From NCBI GenBank assembly GCA_943331195.2, contig CALQKQ020000014.1, positions 1 through 20,134 on the forward strand: a DNA stretch of 20,134 bases, read 5' to 3'. The stretch's first letter is position 1; every line of letters begins with the position of its first letter. Of this stretch, positions 6,688 to 17,200 are shown piece after piece. The position numbers were made by a program, and so were the translations under genes. A model generated the notes under the pieces. It was not told the DNA's origin and did not search any database. It was given only the letters and a program-made list of their open reading frames with translations. The DNA comes from Akkermansia muciniphila. GTDB taxonomy: Bacteria > Verrucomicrobiota > Verrucomicrobiia > Verrucomicrobiales > V1-33.

Positions 6688-7422
6688 ATGAAATTCTCCC
6701 CGATGCTTTCCTGCGCCGCGCTTGTGCTCGGCGGATTCTGTTGTGGTCCGGTTCGCGCTGAGGAAAAGGCGGCGGCGGTGTCCCTGGCGGATCCGGCGAA
6801 GTTGGTGGAGAAGGCACCGGAGAGTTTTAAGGTGAAGTTTTCCACCACCAAGGGTGACTTCACGCTGCAGCTGGGGCGCTCGCTTTCCCCGAATGGCGCG
6901 GATCGTTTTTACAACTTGGTGAAGGCGGGGTATTTTAAAGACATCGCGTTCTTCCGGGTGATTCCTGGATTCATGGGGCAGTTTGGCATTCACGGGGACC
7001 CGGTGATTGCGGCGGCCTGGCGCAGCGCGAACATTCCCGATGACGCGGTGAAGGGCAGCAACGTGCGCGGGGCGATCACCTTTGCTAAATCGGGGGCCCC
7101 GAACAGCCGCAGCACGCAGTTTTTCATCAACTTGGCGGACAACGCCAATTTGGACAGCATGGGATTCTCGCCTTTTGGCAAGGTGGTGGAAGGCATGGAT
7201 GTGGTGGACAAGCTGAACGGCGAGTACGGCGAGGGGGCTCCGAGTGGGCGCGGGCCGAACCAGATGAAAGTGCAGTCCGAGGGGAATACCTATTTGAAGG
7301 CTGAGTTTCCCCGGCTCGATTACATCAAGTCGGCGACGCTGCTCCCTGCTGAAGGGGCCAAGGCGGAAGCACCGGCGGCGCCAAAAGCCGAGGCTGCCGC
7401 GCCGAAGGCGGCAGGCAAATAA
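6688..7422 (+). CDS. Exported cyclophilin-type peptidyl-prolyl isomerase
   Basis: The ATG at 6688 is chosen over upstream in-frame starts because it yields a signal peptide (1-24, MKFSPMLSCAALVLGGFCCG then PVRA). The cyclophilin domain spans about 47-212: FFRVIPGFMGQFGIHGDP (89-105) contains the catalytic Arg90 and Gln98, followed by the core motif STQFFINL (142-149) and GFSPFGKVVEG. The QFGIHGDP version replaces the usual MIQGGD and marks a distinct exported subfamily. The protein should catalyse cis/trans isomerisation of prolyl bonds in periplasmic proteins. After the domain, residues 222-244 are a low-complexity Ala/Glu/Lys/Pro tail of repeated APKAEA-like units. The gene is followed in the same direction by a cytoplasmic cyclophilin, 106 bases downstream. 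There is no Shine-Dalgarno; the leader is CAACCAAACTCTTATCCATC. Confidence 0.9.
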   Translation: MKFSPMLSCAALVLGGFCCGPVRAEEKAAAVSLADPAKLVEKAPESFKVKFSTTKGDFTLQLGRSLSPNGADRFYNLVKAGYFKDIAFFRVIPGFMGQFGIHGDPVIAAAWRSANIPDDAVKGSNVRGAITFAKSGAPNSRSTQFFINLADNANLDSMGFSPFGKVVEGMDVVDKLNGEYGEGAPSGRGPNQMKVQSEGNTYLKAEFPRLDYIKSATLLPAEGAKAEAPAAPKAEAAAPKAAGK

Positions 7423-7460
7423 GGGCCAACCAGGGCCAACCAGGGCCAACCAGGGCCAAT
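7422..7460. repeat. Tandem repeat, 10-base unit, 3.8 copies
   Basis: The unit AGGGCCAACC occurs three times exactly (7422-7431, 7432-7441, 7442-7451) and then partially (7452-7459) before the sequence diverges. The first unit starts on the last base of the TAA stop of the exported cyclophilin. The last copy merges into a small hairpin GGGCC-AAT-GGCCC (7453-7465). The array probably arose by replication slippage. Because the unit is not a multiple of three it could only sit outside the reading frame. Confidence 0.9.
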
Positions 7461-7528
7461 GGCCCGAATGGGCGGCGGGCCGCGCGGGCTTGCTCCAAGC
7501 GACAACTTTTCACTAACATTACTTTCTC

Positions 7529-8029
7529 ATGACCGACATCCGCATTATACTCCACACTGACAAGGGCGACATCGAAGCCACTCTTTTTGCCTCCCAGACG
7601 CCCATGACGGTGGCGAACTATCTGAATTTGGCGAAGAAGGATTACTACAACAACATCCAATTTCACCGGGTGATTCCGAAGTTCATGATTCAAGGGGGAG
7701 ACCCTACGGGCACGGGCAGCGGCGGTCCGGGCTATAAATTTGGCGACGAGTTTGTCCCTGGGCTGAAGCACAGCAAGGCGGGGATTTTTTCCATGGCCAA
7801 TGCGGGTCCTGGGACCAATGGGAGCCAGTTCTTTATTACGCACTTGCCGACGCCTCACTTGGACGGACGGCACACGGTTTTTGGGGAAGTGACTAAGGGC
7901 CAGGATGTGGTCGATGCGATCCGCCAAGGCGACCGCATCCAGTCGATGGAAGTGTTGGATTCCACGGACGATCTTTTTGCGGCGCAGGCGACGAACTTGA
8001 CTAAGTGGAACGCGGCCTACAAGCGCTAG
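7529..8029 (+). CDS. Cytoplasmic cyclophilin-type peptidyl-prolyl isomerase (PpiB-like)
   Basis: The 166-residue single-domain cyclophilin has no signal peptide, so it is expected in the cytoplasm, where it speeds prolyl cis/trans isomerisation during folding. The motifs are complete: FHRVIPKFMIQGGD (45-58) with Arg47, Phe52 and Gln55, then GSQFFITH (98-105) and HLDGRHTVFG (110-119). The residue equivalent to human cyclophilin A Trp121 is His110, as in many bacterial members with low cyclosporin sensitivity. The ATG at 7529 directly precedes the first strand (DIRIILHTDKGDIEATL). The leader ends ACATTACTTTCTC, pyrimidine-rich with no Shine-Dalgarno. It may share a transcript with the exported cyclophilin or have its own promoter; TTGCTC and TAACAT 17 bases apart (7491-7519) are a weak candidate that would give an almost leaderless mRNA. 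A strong terminator follows the gene. Confidence 0.95.
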   Translation: MTDIRIILHTDKGDIEATLFASQTPMTVANYLNLAKKDYYNNIQFHRVIPKFMIQGGDPTGTGSGGPGYKFGDEFVPGLKHSKAGIFSMANAGPGTNGSQFFITHLPTPHLDGRHTVFGEVTKGQDVVDAIRQGDRIQSMEVLDSTDDLFAAQATNLTKWNAAYKR

Positions 8030-8046
8030 GCTAGGTTTCTTTTCGG

Positions 8047-8079
8047 AAAACGCCGACCGGTCCGCTGGTCGGCGTTTTT
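8047..8079 (+). terminator. Intrinsic terminator after the cyclophilin pair
   Basis: AAAACGCCGACC (8047-8058) pairs perfectly with GGTCGGCGTTTT (8067-8078) around an 8-base loop, and a run of five T ends the structure. It begins 17 bases after the stop codon at 8029. On the minus strand the stem is followed by four T, so it may also stop read-through from the giant gene. Confidence 0.93.
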
Positions 8080-8247
8080 GTTGGCGGCGGGCTTTGGGGA
8101 TGAAGTTAGAATGGGAGTGGGCCGCCGGAGTTTTGGGGCCGGTGGTTCGATGGCGACCCGTGGTCAAGGTGGGCCGCGGCGGGCTGGGCTTGGCGCGGAG
8201 ATGGGTTCCCGAGGTGAGAGGAGAAGGGTGTGGGGGGACTGGTTCCT

Positions 8248-8264
8248 TAGGGCTGATAGCCCTA
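8248..8264 (-). terminator. Small hairpin just downstream of the giant gene
   Basis: TAGGGCT (8248-8254) and AGCCCTA (8258-8264) form a perfect 7-base-pair stem with a 3-base loop, 14 bases beyond the stop codon of the minus-strand giant gene. No T-run follows on that strand, so it may be a weak terminator or 3'-end stabiliser rather than a standard intrinsic terminator. Confidence 0.35.
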
Positions 8265-8278
8265 GCAGTGGCGTCGGC

Positions 8279-11200
8279 TCAGGGGGCGACCACTTTGAGG
8301 CGAAGGAAGCGCTGGCCGGTGCTGCCGACGGCGTCGAGGGCCTCGGCGACGTGGGTTTCGGAGGTGTCGCTTTGCTCGGCGATGAACTGGTTGAGGTAGG
8401 TGCCGCCTTCGAGCCAGGTATGGAGATCGGCCGAGACTTGGGGGATGATTTGCAGGGAGGGGTCGGCAAAGCGGGAGACTTGATAGCGCAGGGCGAGGCG
8501 ACCGCCACTGAGGATGAGTTCGGGCGGGGCGCTGGGGGCGCTAGGCGAGGACCCCAGGGCGTATTCTATTAGGTTAGAGAGCCCGTCGCGGTCGGCATCT
8601 GCGGCGGGGTCTTGGTCGGCGGCGCTGAAGGAGGCGAGGTGGCGCTGGGACCAGGATAGGTAGGTTTCGCGCACGGTGACGGCGACGGAGTCGGTGGAAG
8701 CGGGGGCGTCGGTGGGGGTGGCGGAGAGGCGGAGCTCGTAGAGGCCGGGGAGGGAGAAGGCGGCGTCGGTGATTTTGTTGGCGGGGGCGGTGAAGGTGAC
8801 GTTGCCGGGGCCGCTGACCTTGGACCAGGCGAGGGCGATGCTGTTGGCGGGGTAGCTGCCGGGGCTGACGAGGGCGCTGAGGATGGCGGGTTCGGGGGAG
8901 GTGATGGCGAGGTCGGCGGGGGCGAGCACGCCGAAGGCGGAAGGGCCTCCGGGGCTGGCGAGGCTAGGCTGCCAGCTGGATGGGTCAGCCCAACTGAGGC
9001 GTGGGGCGGTGGGGTCGATGATTTCGAGGGAGGCCCCGCTGCGGGTTTGGGGATACCAGTTGCCGTCGTAGCGGAAGTCGAGAATGCCGAGGCTGCGGGC
9101 GGCGGTTTGGATGCGGAGGGGTTCGCCGCTGTTGTCGAGGCGTCCGGCAGACCAGGCGAGGGCGGGGACGCCGGGATACTGGGATTGGAAGCGGGGGAGA
9201 TTTCCGGTGAGGACGATGTAGGCCCCGGGCGCGAGGGTGGTGGCGGGGAAGGCGAAGGTTAGGCCGGTGCCGAAGTTGACCCCGTCGAGGGTGAGGGGGG
9301 CGGCGCTGATGTTTTTAAACTCGGTGAATTCGGCGCCGAGGCCGGGTGGATCGAACATGAGTTCGGTGAGGCGCAGACCGTTCATGAGGGCGGTGTCGGC
9401 GCTGAGGTCGCTGCCATTGGAGAAGCCTGGCGTGGGGAGGGGGAGGTAGGTGGTGGTGGCGGCTCCGTCGGGGGTGCGGCCTTGGGAAACGTCAGGATAG
9501 CCGGGCAACACTATCGCGGTGTCGAGCACGGCCCCGGCGGGGTCGAGGAGCGAGAGGGACTCGCGGATGCGGGAGACCTTGAAGCTGAGGTGATCGGGGC
9601 CGGCGGAGCGGTTTCCGTCGGCGATGAGTTGCAAGAAGCCGCTGCCGGCGATGAAGCTGAGGGGGGGGAATTGGTTTTGGTCGGGTTGGTTGAGGAAGTC
9701 TTGGCTGAGGCGGTAGCCGGCTAGGTCGAGGGGGCGAGGATCGGGATTGTAGAGTTCGACAAAATCGCCGGTGACGATGATGCTATTCGATCCGAGCCAT
9801 TCGTTGATGTGGAGGTTGCTGCTGGAACTGAGGGGCAGGGCGGCGGTGGGCGGGTTGGGGCTTCCGGGCGAGGGGGTGGCGAGGCGCCAGAGGGAGCCTT
9901 GGCGGGCGAGGGAGAGATCGGGGATCTGGGGGCCGAAGGTTAGACTGTCGAGGCTGAGGCCGGAGGGCGTGGTGAGAAGGAGGGTTTCGCCGCCTTGATC
10001 GAGGGAGAAGCCTAACTGGGTGGCGGTGAGGGCTAGGAAGCCTCCGGCGGGGATGGGGGGAGTGTTGGCGGGGAAGGTGAATTGGGCCGGGTTGGCGGGG
10101 TCGTCGGAGAGCCTGCAGCCGACGAGGCTGGCGTCGGTGGGGCCCCAGTTGTGGAGTTCGATGAGGTCGGGGCTGGTGGCGGAAGCGGCTAGGATTTCAC
10201 TGAGGACGACGGTGGGAGCATCGGGGGCGACGGTGAAGGTGAGGGCGGTGGGGCTCTCCTGCCAAGCGCCGGCGTCGTTGCGGCCTTCGACGAGGAGGGT
10301 GTGGGGACCTGGGCTGAGGTTGGCTAGGGTGAGAGGGGTGCTGAGGGGCGATTCGGCACTGGGGGCTTCGCTATCGAGACGGTAGCGGTAGTGGGTGAAG
10401 CCGTAGGTCCAGGCGGCTTGGCTGGTGGGGGTGAAGCTGCCGGCGGGGCCGAGGTCGAGGGTGAGGGTGGCGGGCCAGGTGGAGGCTGGGGGTGAGGCTA
10501 GGGTGATGCCGGTGCGGGAGAGGTCGGCACCGAGGGTACGGCCGAGGGGGCCGGCGCCGATGGCGGGCGAGCCAAGTTGGGGTTGGAGGGCGGCGCGGAC
10601 TTGTTCGGGGGTGGCGGTGGAGGGGGAGGGAATCAGGGCGAGATTAAGGAGGGGATCGGCGACGAGGTTATCGCTCGCGGTGGATCCGGCGGGAGGGGCG
10701 CTGGGGAGGAGGTTGCGGCGCAGGGTGAGTTGGCTGAGGGCGGGGTTGTAGTTGCGGGCGAGGTTTTCGGTGTCCCAGATGATATTGCCTTCGAGGTACA
10801 TGCCTTTGCCTTCGCCGCTGACGTTGTCGTCATCGAAGTTGACGATGCCGGAGCCATTGTCGATGCCGCCGACGCGGGTGGTGCGGACGATGGTGTTGTT
10901 GAGGAGGACGGCGGAGTTTCCGTTGGGTTGGTTATTACCTTGCTTCATGGTGACGGCGTTGTCGCAGTCGTAGAAGAGGTTATTGATGACGGTGACTTGG
11001 CTGAAGGCGGCGTTGTCAGCGCCGCCGGAGACGGCACTGGAGCTGTCGGGGGAAGCGCCGTTGCGGTGGCAGTGGAGGAAGAGGTTGCCTTCGATCCAGG
11101 CGTCGGTGCTGTCGAGGTCGAGGAGGTCGTCGTCGCTTCCGGTGAAGGTGCAGTTGAGGATTTGGAGGATGGGGCCGGGGCGGTTGCCTCCGGTGAAGTC

Positions 11201-14200
11201 GATGCTGTCGCTGTAGCCTTGGGTTTTGCCGAACCAGCAGCGGCGGATGATGGCTTGGCCGCCGGGGGCGATGCCGCTGCTGCCGTGGACGGGCTCGAAA
11301 CTGGCGGTGCTGGAGGGGAAGACGCAGTCGCTCACGACGAAGGAACTGGCGTCGAGGGAGAGGTAGGGGACGGCGGTGTTGCGGAAGCTGAGGTGGTCGA
11401 GGGCGAGGACGGCGCCATTGAGGGAGTGGAGGGCGGTGGAGGCGTTGTTGGCGAAGGTGAGGTAGCTCAAGGTGGCGGAGCCGCCGTTGATGATGAGGCC
11501 GCCCCAGGAGGTAGTGGCGGAGGGTAGTCGGGTGAACTGGATGTTGGCGGCGGCGGTGCCGGGGGCGAGGAGGCGGCCTCCGGATGAGACCGTTAGGTTG
11601 GCGCCGGAGGCAAGGTAGACGGTGGTGCCAGGCTGGATGGTGAGGGTGACGCCGCTGGGAACGGTGAGGCTGGAGGAGATGTTGTAGGGGCCGGCGCTGG
11701 GGGTCCAGGTTTCGCTAGCGGCGAGGGAGCCGCTGCGGGTGACTCCGGGGGCGTCGAACCAGATGGTGAGGGTTTGGCTGGCGAAGACGAGGCCGGAGGG
11801 GTCGCGGGCTTCGCAGAGCAGTTGGTTGATGCCGGGCTGGAGGGTGAGGGCGCTGCTGGCGGTCCAGGAGTTGTCGGCGGCGGCGGTGGCGCCATAGGGG
11901 TTGGTGGTGGCGAGGAGGCCGTTTACGGTGACGGAGGCGGTGCGTGCGGGGTCGAGTTTGCCGCCGAGGGTGCCGAGGTCGGTGGCGGAGGTGGTGCGGG
12001 GGAGGCCGTTTTGGAGTGGTAGGGAAGTGGTGGCGGTGAAGGCGGTGGGGAGGAAGGTTTCGATGGTGGCGCGGCGGGTATCGAGGAAGTTTTTGATGTG
12101 GGCGCGGATGGTATCGCCGCTAGGGGAGAATTGGGTGCCGATCCACTGGGGGTCGAGCAATTGGTCGACGGTGGCGTCGAAGCTTGCTTTGGTGAAGAGG
12201 GTATCGAGGTAGTGGCGCAGGGCGGCCTTGAACTTGCGGCCGAGGACTGGGTTGCGGTAGAACTTGTCCATTTGGGGCAAGGTGGCGTTGTCGGTGGGGT
12301 AGTTGGGTTCGGTGGCCTGGTAAATGCTGAGGGTGGGTGGGGCGATTTCGTCGCCGAGTCCGATGGCGTTGAGGTTGAAGCAGGTATCAAAGTCGTGAGG
12401 GATGATGCGGCAGAGCTTGTCGGTGGTGCCGAAGTAGATGGAGTAGTCGTCGTCGTCGCCGTTGGCCATGTTGGTTTCGGCGTGGTTGACGATGGTGGAG
12501 AGGGCGAGGAAGCGGCACCACTGGTCGACATCGACGGTGTTGGCGATGGTGGTGTGGAAGTCGGCGATGGAGCCGGCGTTGAGGGATTGGAGCCAGGCGT
12601 GGAGGTCGGACCAATCGTTGGCGGCGGCGTTGCTTTGTTTGGTATAGCCTTCGTTGACGTAGCCGCCCACGGCGTAGCCGGCGGCGCTGAGGGTGGGGAG
12701 GGAGGAGAGGCCCCAGCGGACGGATCCGCGGATTTTGCCGTAACCATTGCCGCTGTCGTTGCCGGGGAACCATTCTTTGATGGTGTCGGCGCCGCGGGGG
12801 ACGAGGTCGCAGTAGTAGCCGAAGGTGCGGTTGCCGTTTTGATCGAGCAGGCGGTTGACGCCGTTGAGGCGGCCGCCCACGAGGTTGGCTTTTTCGCAGG
12901 GGACTCCGGCGGCTTCGAAGAGGCGGCTGGCGAGGAATTGGCTATAGGCGTATTTGTAGTTGAGGGTGAAGGCGCTGCGTCCGTTCCAGGGGTGGTCTTT
13001 GGGGAGGTTGAGGCGGAGGTTGAGGGGGGTGTCGTTGCGGCTGCTGTTGCCGCGGGTGCGGATGGCGGCTTGATAGCGAATGTCGACTTGATTGCCGGTG
13101 CGGAAGATGACGGTGGTGTTGGGGGCGGCGTTGCTGGTGCGGTTGGCTAGGCCGGCGTTCCAGGAAGCGTTGTCGGCTCCGGTCATGATCATTTGGTAGA
13201 GGGGGCGTTGGTCGGTCCAGGCTTCCTCGTTGACTTGATAGAGGCAGTTGGCGTTTTGGGTGGGGTTGGCGCCGGCGAGGTCGAGGGTGGGGGCGGGCCA
13301 GGTGCGGGTTTGGTTTGAGGCGTCGGCGGCGCGGACGTAGAATTCGACGACGGTGTCGAGGGACTGGGCGGGGATGACGGCGCCGAAGAGTCCGTCGTTG
13401 GGGGCGGCGTCGCCGCGCAGGCCATTATCGGCTAGGGGGACTTCGGTGAAGGCGGTGGCAGGGGAGGAGGCGGAGGGCAGCCAGGTGCGGTAGAAGAGGG
13501 AGGCGGTGAGGCCGGTGTTTTGTTCGTCGTGGAGGCGGGCGGTGACGAAGACTTGCTGAGTGCGATTAGGGACGGCGGGGCTGTGGCTGACGTCGGTGAT
13601 GAGGGGAGCGGAGTTTTCCTGAGCGACGGCGGTGTTGGGGGCTCCTGGGGTGGGGGTGGCGGCGGCCCACGTTTGTCCGGACTGGTGGCTGAGGGCGAGG
13701 TTGCGCAGTTGCAGGGAGGCGCCGCCGGGGTTGTTGAATTCGGGGTTGGGATCGGCTGGGGAGACCCACTCTAGGCCGGGGTCGGTGTCGAGGCTTGGGG
13801 GGGTGGCGCCTGGGGTATTGGTGGAATCCCAGACGGGGACGATTTGGCGGACGGCCCAGTCGCCTTCGTCGGCGTAGGTGACCTCGGCGACGGTGCGCCC
13901 GGCGGCGTTGGTGAGGCGGAGGGTTTCGCCTCCGTTGGCGAGGGAGCTGGTGGTGTCCCAGGCGGAGGTGGTGGCGTTGGCGGCGGGGTATTTTGCGGCG
14001 AAGGCGGCGGGGTTGGCGGGGATGGCTAGGTAGGCGCGGCTGGGCAGGAGGAGGCCGACGGGAAAGGTGTAGTTGACTCCTTTGGTGAAACTCCAGCCGG
14101 TGAGGTCGAGGGCGGCGTCGCCGTAGTTGTGGACTTCGATGAATTCCTCGAGGGCACCGGTTTGGCCGGGAGGGTTATACATGATTTCGGTAATGGCTAG

Positions 14201-17200
14201 GGTATTGAGGTCTGCGGATACATTGAGGGTGACGGTGGTGGCGGCTGATGTGGCGGAGCCATCGCTGGCGCGGTAGGTGAAGGAGGCGGTGCCGCTGAAG
14301 CCGAGTTCTGGGGAGAAGGAAAACGAACCGTCGGGGTTGAGTTGGAGGGTTCCGGTCGCAGGTGGGGTTAGGAGAGCGGCGGTGAGGGAGTCGCTGTCGA
14401 CGTCGCGGTCATTGCGGAGGACTCCATTGGCGGCGTTGATGAGAAGGGGGGAGTCGAGGCGCACGCCGTAGACGTCGGCTAGGGCGACGGGGGCGTCATT
14501 GAGAGGGGCGATCGCGAGGGAGACGACGATGGGGGCGGATTGGCGGGTGCCGTCGTCGGCGCGGTAGGAGAATTGGTCGGGGCCGTGGAAGTCGGGCGTT
14601 GGGGTGTAGCGGAAGGAGCCGTCAGGGTTGAGGTTCAGGGTGCCGTGGAGCGGTGGAGTTGCGAGGAGGGCGCGGAGGGTTTGGCCTTCGGGGTCGGCGT
14701 CGTTGGCGAGGACGCCTTGGGCGGCGGTGGGGTTGAGGGGCGCGTCTTCGTCGAGGCTGTAGCTATCGGCTAGACAAGTTGGGGTAGCGTTGAGGGAGAG
14801 GGTGACGGTGGCGGGGGCGGATAGGCCGATGTTATCCTTGGCTTGGTAGGTGAAGGAAAAGGTGCCGCCGCTGGGGGCCAGGAAGGAAAAGGAACCGTCG
14901 GGCTGGAGTTCGAGGGAACCAGCCGCAGGCGGGCTGAGCAGGACGGCGCTGAGGGCGGTGTCGGCGTCGGGATCGGAATCGTTGCTGAGGACGCCCTGGG
15001 CGGCGGGGATGAGCAGGGGGACTCCGGGGTCGCCGGCGTAGGCGTCGGCGGCGGCGAGGGGGAGGTCGTTGAGGGGCGAGACGGTGATGGTGACAGTGGC
15101 GGGTGCGGAGGGTTGCGCATCGGAGGCGCGGTAGGTGAAGCTGTCAGTGCCGTTGAAGTTGGGGGCGGGGAGGTAGGTGAAGGCGCCGTTGCTTTGGAGT
15201 TGGAGGGCGCCGTGGGCGGGGGGGGAGATGAGGGCGGCGGTGAAGGGATCGCCTTCGGGGTCGGTGTCATTGGCGAGGAGGCCGCTGGCGGCGTCGACGC
15301 TGAGGAGGGTATCTTCAGCGGCGGTGAAGGCGTCGGGCAGGGCGCGCGGTGGGGCGTTGGGGCCGCTGATGACGGTGATGGAGGCGGTGGCTACATTGGA
15401 CGTTAGGTTGGTCGAGTCCTTCGCTAGATAGGTGAAGGAGTCTGGGCCGGTGTAGTTATTGTCTGGGGTGTAGGTGAAGGTGCCATTGGGGTTGAGGCTG
15501 AGGAGGCCGTGGGTTGGGGGGCTGATCAGCTGGGCGCTGAGGGTCGCGGTTTGGCCGACGTCGGGGTCGGAGTCATTGGCGAGGAGGCCAGCGGAAATGG
15601 TGCGGGTGATGCGCAGCCTGAGGTCGAAGGAGAGGTCGCTGGAGGTGGCACCGTTTTGGTGGACTTCGGCGGCGATGAGGTTGCGGCCTCCTAATAACGA
15701 GTTGGCAGGGAGGGTGAAGGTTTGGGTGGAGTTGTCGCTGACGTTGCCGCTGGGGTAGTAATCCCAGGGGAGCTCGGGCAGGGTGGCGAGGGTGGGGAGG
15801 TTGCTGGTGCGCCCGGCGGGGGTGTCGTTGAGGTAGAAGGCGCAGGCGTCGTCGTAGAGGACGCTGATTTCGACTCCGCTGATGGAGAAAGGGTCGGTCA
15901 CCTCCACGGTTCTGCGGAAATAGGCGGTGGCGAATTTATCGTTAGCGCTGGAGGCGAACGCGGGGTCGGGATTATCGGCGATGAGGGTGGCTTCGTCGCC
16001 GTCGCCGTAGCCGAGTTCGGCGGGGCCGATTTTCCAGTCGGTGGATTCGGTGTAGGCGTCGGTTCTCCAGGTGGTGCCGAGGTTGCGGCTGGCGAGCTCT
16101 AGGGTGTCGTAGTAATGCCAGTCGGGGGCTTTGAAGGGAATGAGTTCTTCGGTGCTGAGGCCTGGGGTGGTGGCGCTGATGGTTAGGGTGGCGTTTCGCA
16201 GGGCGGTGTAGGCATCGGCCGTGGCGGATGGGGAAGCGGGGAGGTCGTCGACGACGATGGTGACGGTGGCGGGGGCTGAGGTGGCGGTGCCGTCGCTGGC
16301 GAGGTAGGTGAAGGAGGTGGTGCCGGAGAAGCCGGTGGTGGGGGCGAAGGTGAAGCTGCCGTCGGGTTGCAGTTGGGTGATTCCGTCAGGGGAGGGGGTG
16401 TTGAGGATGGCGCTGAGGTTGGCGGATTCGACGTCGGAGTCGTTGGCGAGGAGGCCCGTGGCGGCGCTTACGGTGAAGAGGGTTTCTTGTGAGGTGGCGT
16501 AGGGGCCATCGCTGCGGGCGATGGGGAGGTCATTGAGGGGAGTGACTTGGATGGAGACGGTGGCGGGAGGAGAGGTGCCGGAGGGGTCGGAGGCGCGGTA
16601 GGTGAAGGAGTCTAAGCCTGACCAGTTAGGTTCGGGGGTGTAGCGGAAGCTGCCGTCTGGGCTGACGGAGGCGGTGCCGTGGGCGGGGTCGGAGTCTTTG
16701 ATGGCGGTGACTGGGGGAGAGCCGCCGGTGTCGTTGGCGAGGAGGGAGAGGCTGCTAGGAGCGGTGAGGGAGACGTCGTCGAAGAAGGCCTCGAAGGATT
16801 CTTGGGCGTTGCCGAGCAAACCGGCGGAGCCGGCGCTGCCGTAGGCGCCTAGCGTTAGGGTATGTTCACCGGCAGTTAGGGGGATTTCGAAGGAGCTGGT
16901 TTGCCAGCCGGAATCACGGGAGCCGCCGCCGTTGCCGTTGCCGAGGAGGAGGGCGAGGGAGGGGTGGGTGCTGGGGGAGGTGGTAGAGCCATAGAGGACG
17001 CCGTCGACTTCGCAGAGGGCTTCTTGGTATTCGGCGGAGTCGTAGTCTTGGCCGGCGAGGAGGCGGTGGCGGAGGCTGAGGGAGACGGTGGCGGGTTTAT
17101 CGAGGGTGAAGGTTTTGCGCCAGCCTCCGGAGACGGCTTGGCTGGAGGCGCCGAAGGCGACGTTGCCGAGTTGGAGGCGGAGGGTGCCGGTGGCGTTGAA

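Noticed and set aside
6368..6817. 149-codon minus-strand frame between the sigma factor and the cyclophilin
   Set aside because: It is proline-rich, overlaps the start and signal peptide of the exported cyclophilin, and leaves no room for its promoter.
10577..13150. Long plus-strand open frames (10577-11527 and 12098-13150) opposite the giant gene
   Set aside because: They are Gly/Val/Glu/Ala-rich low-complexity readings of the complement of a C-rich gene. Strong codon bias removes stops from the antisense frame, and no motif or leader supports them.
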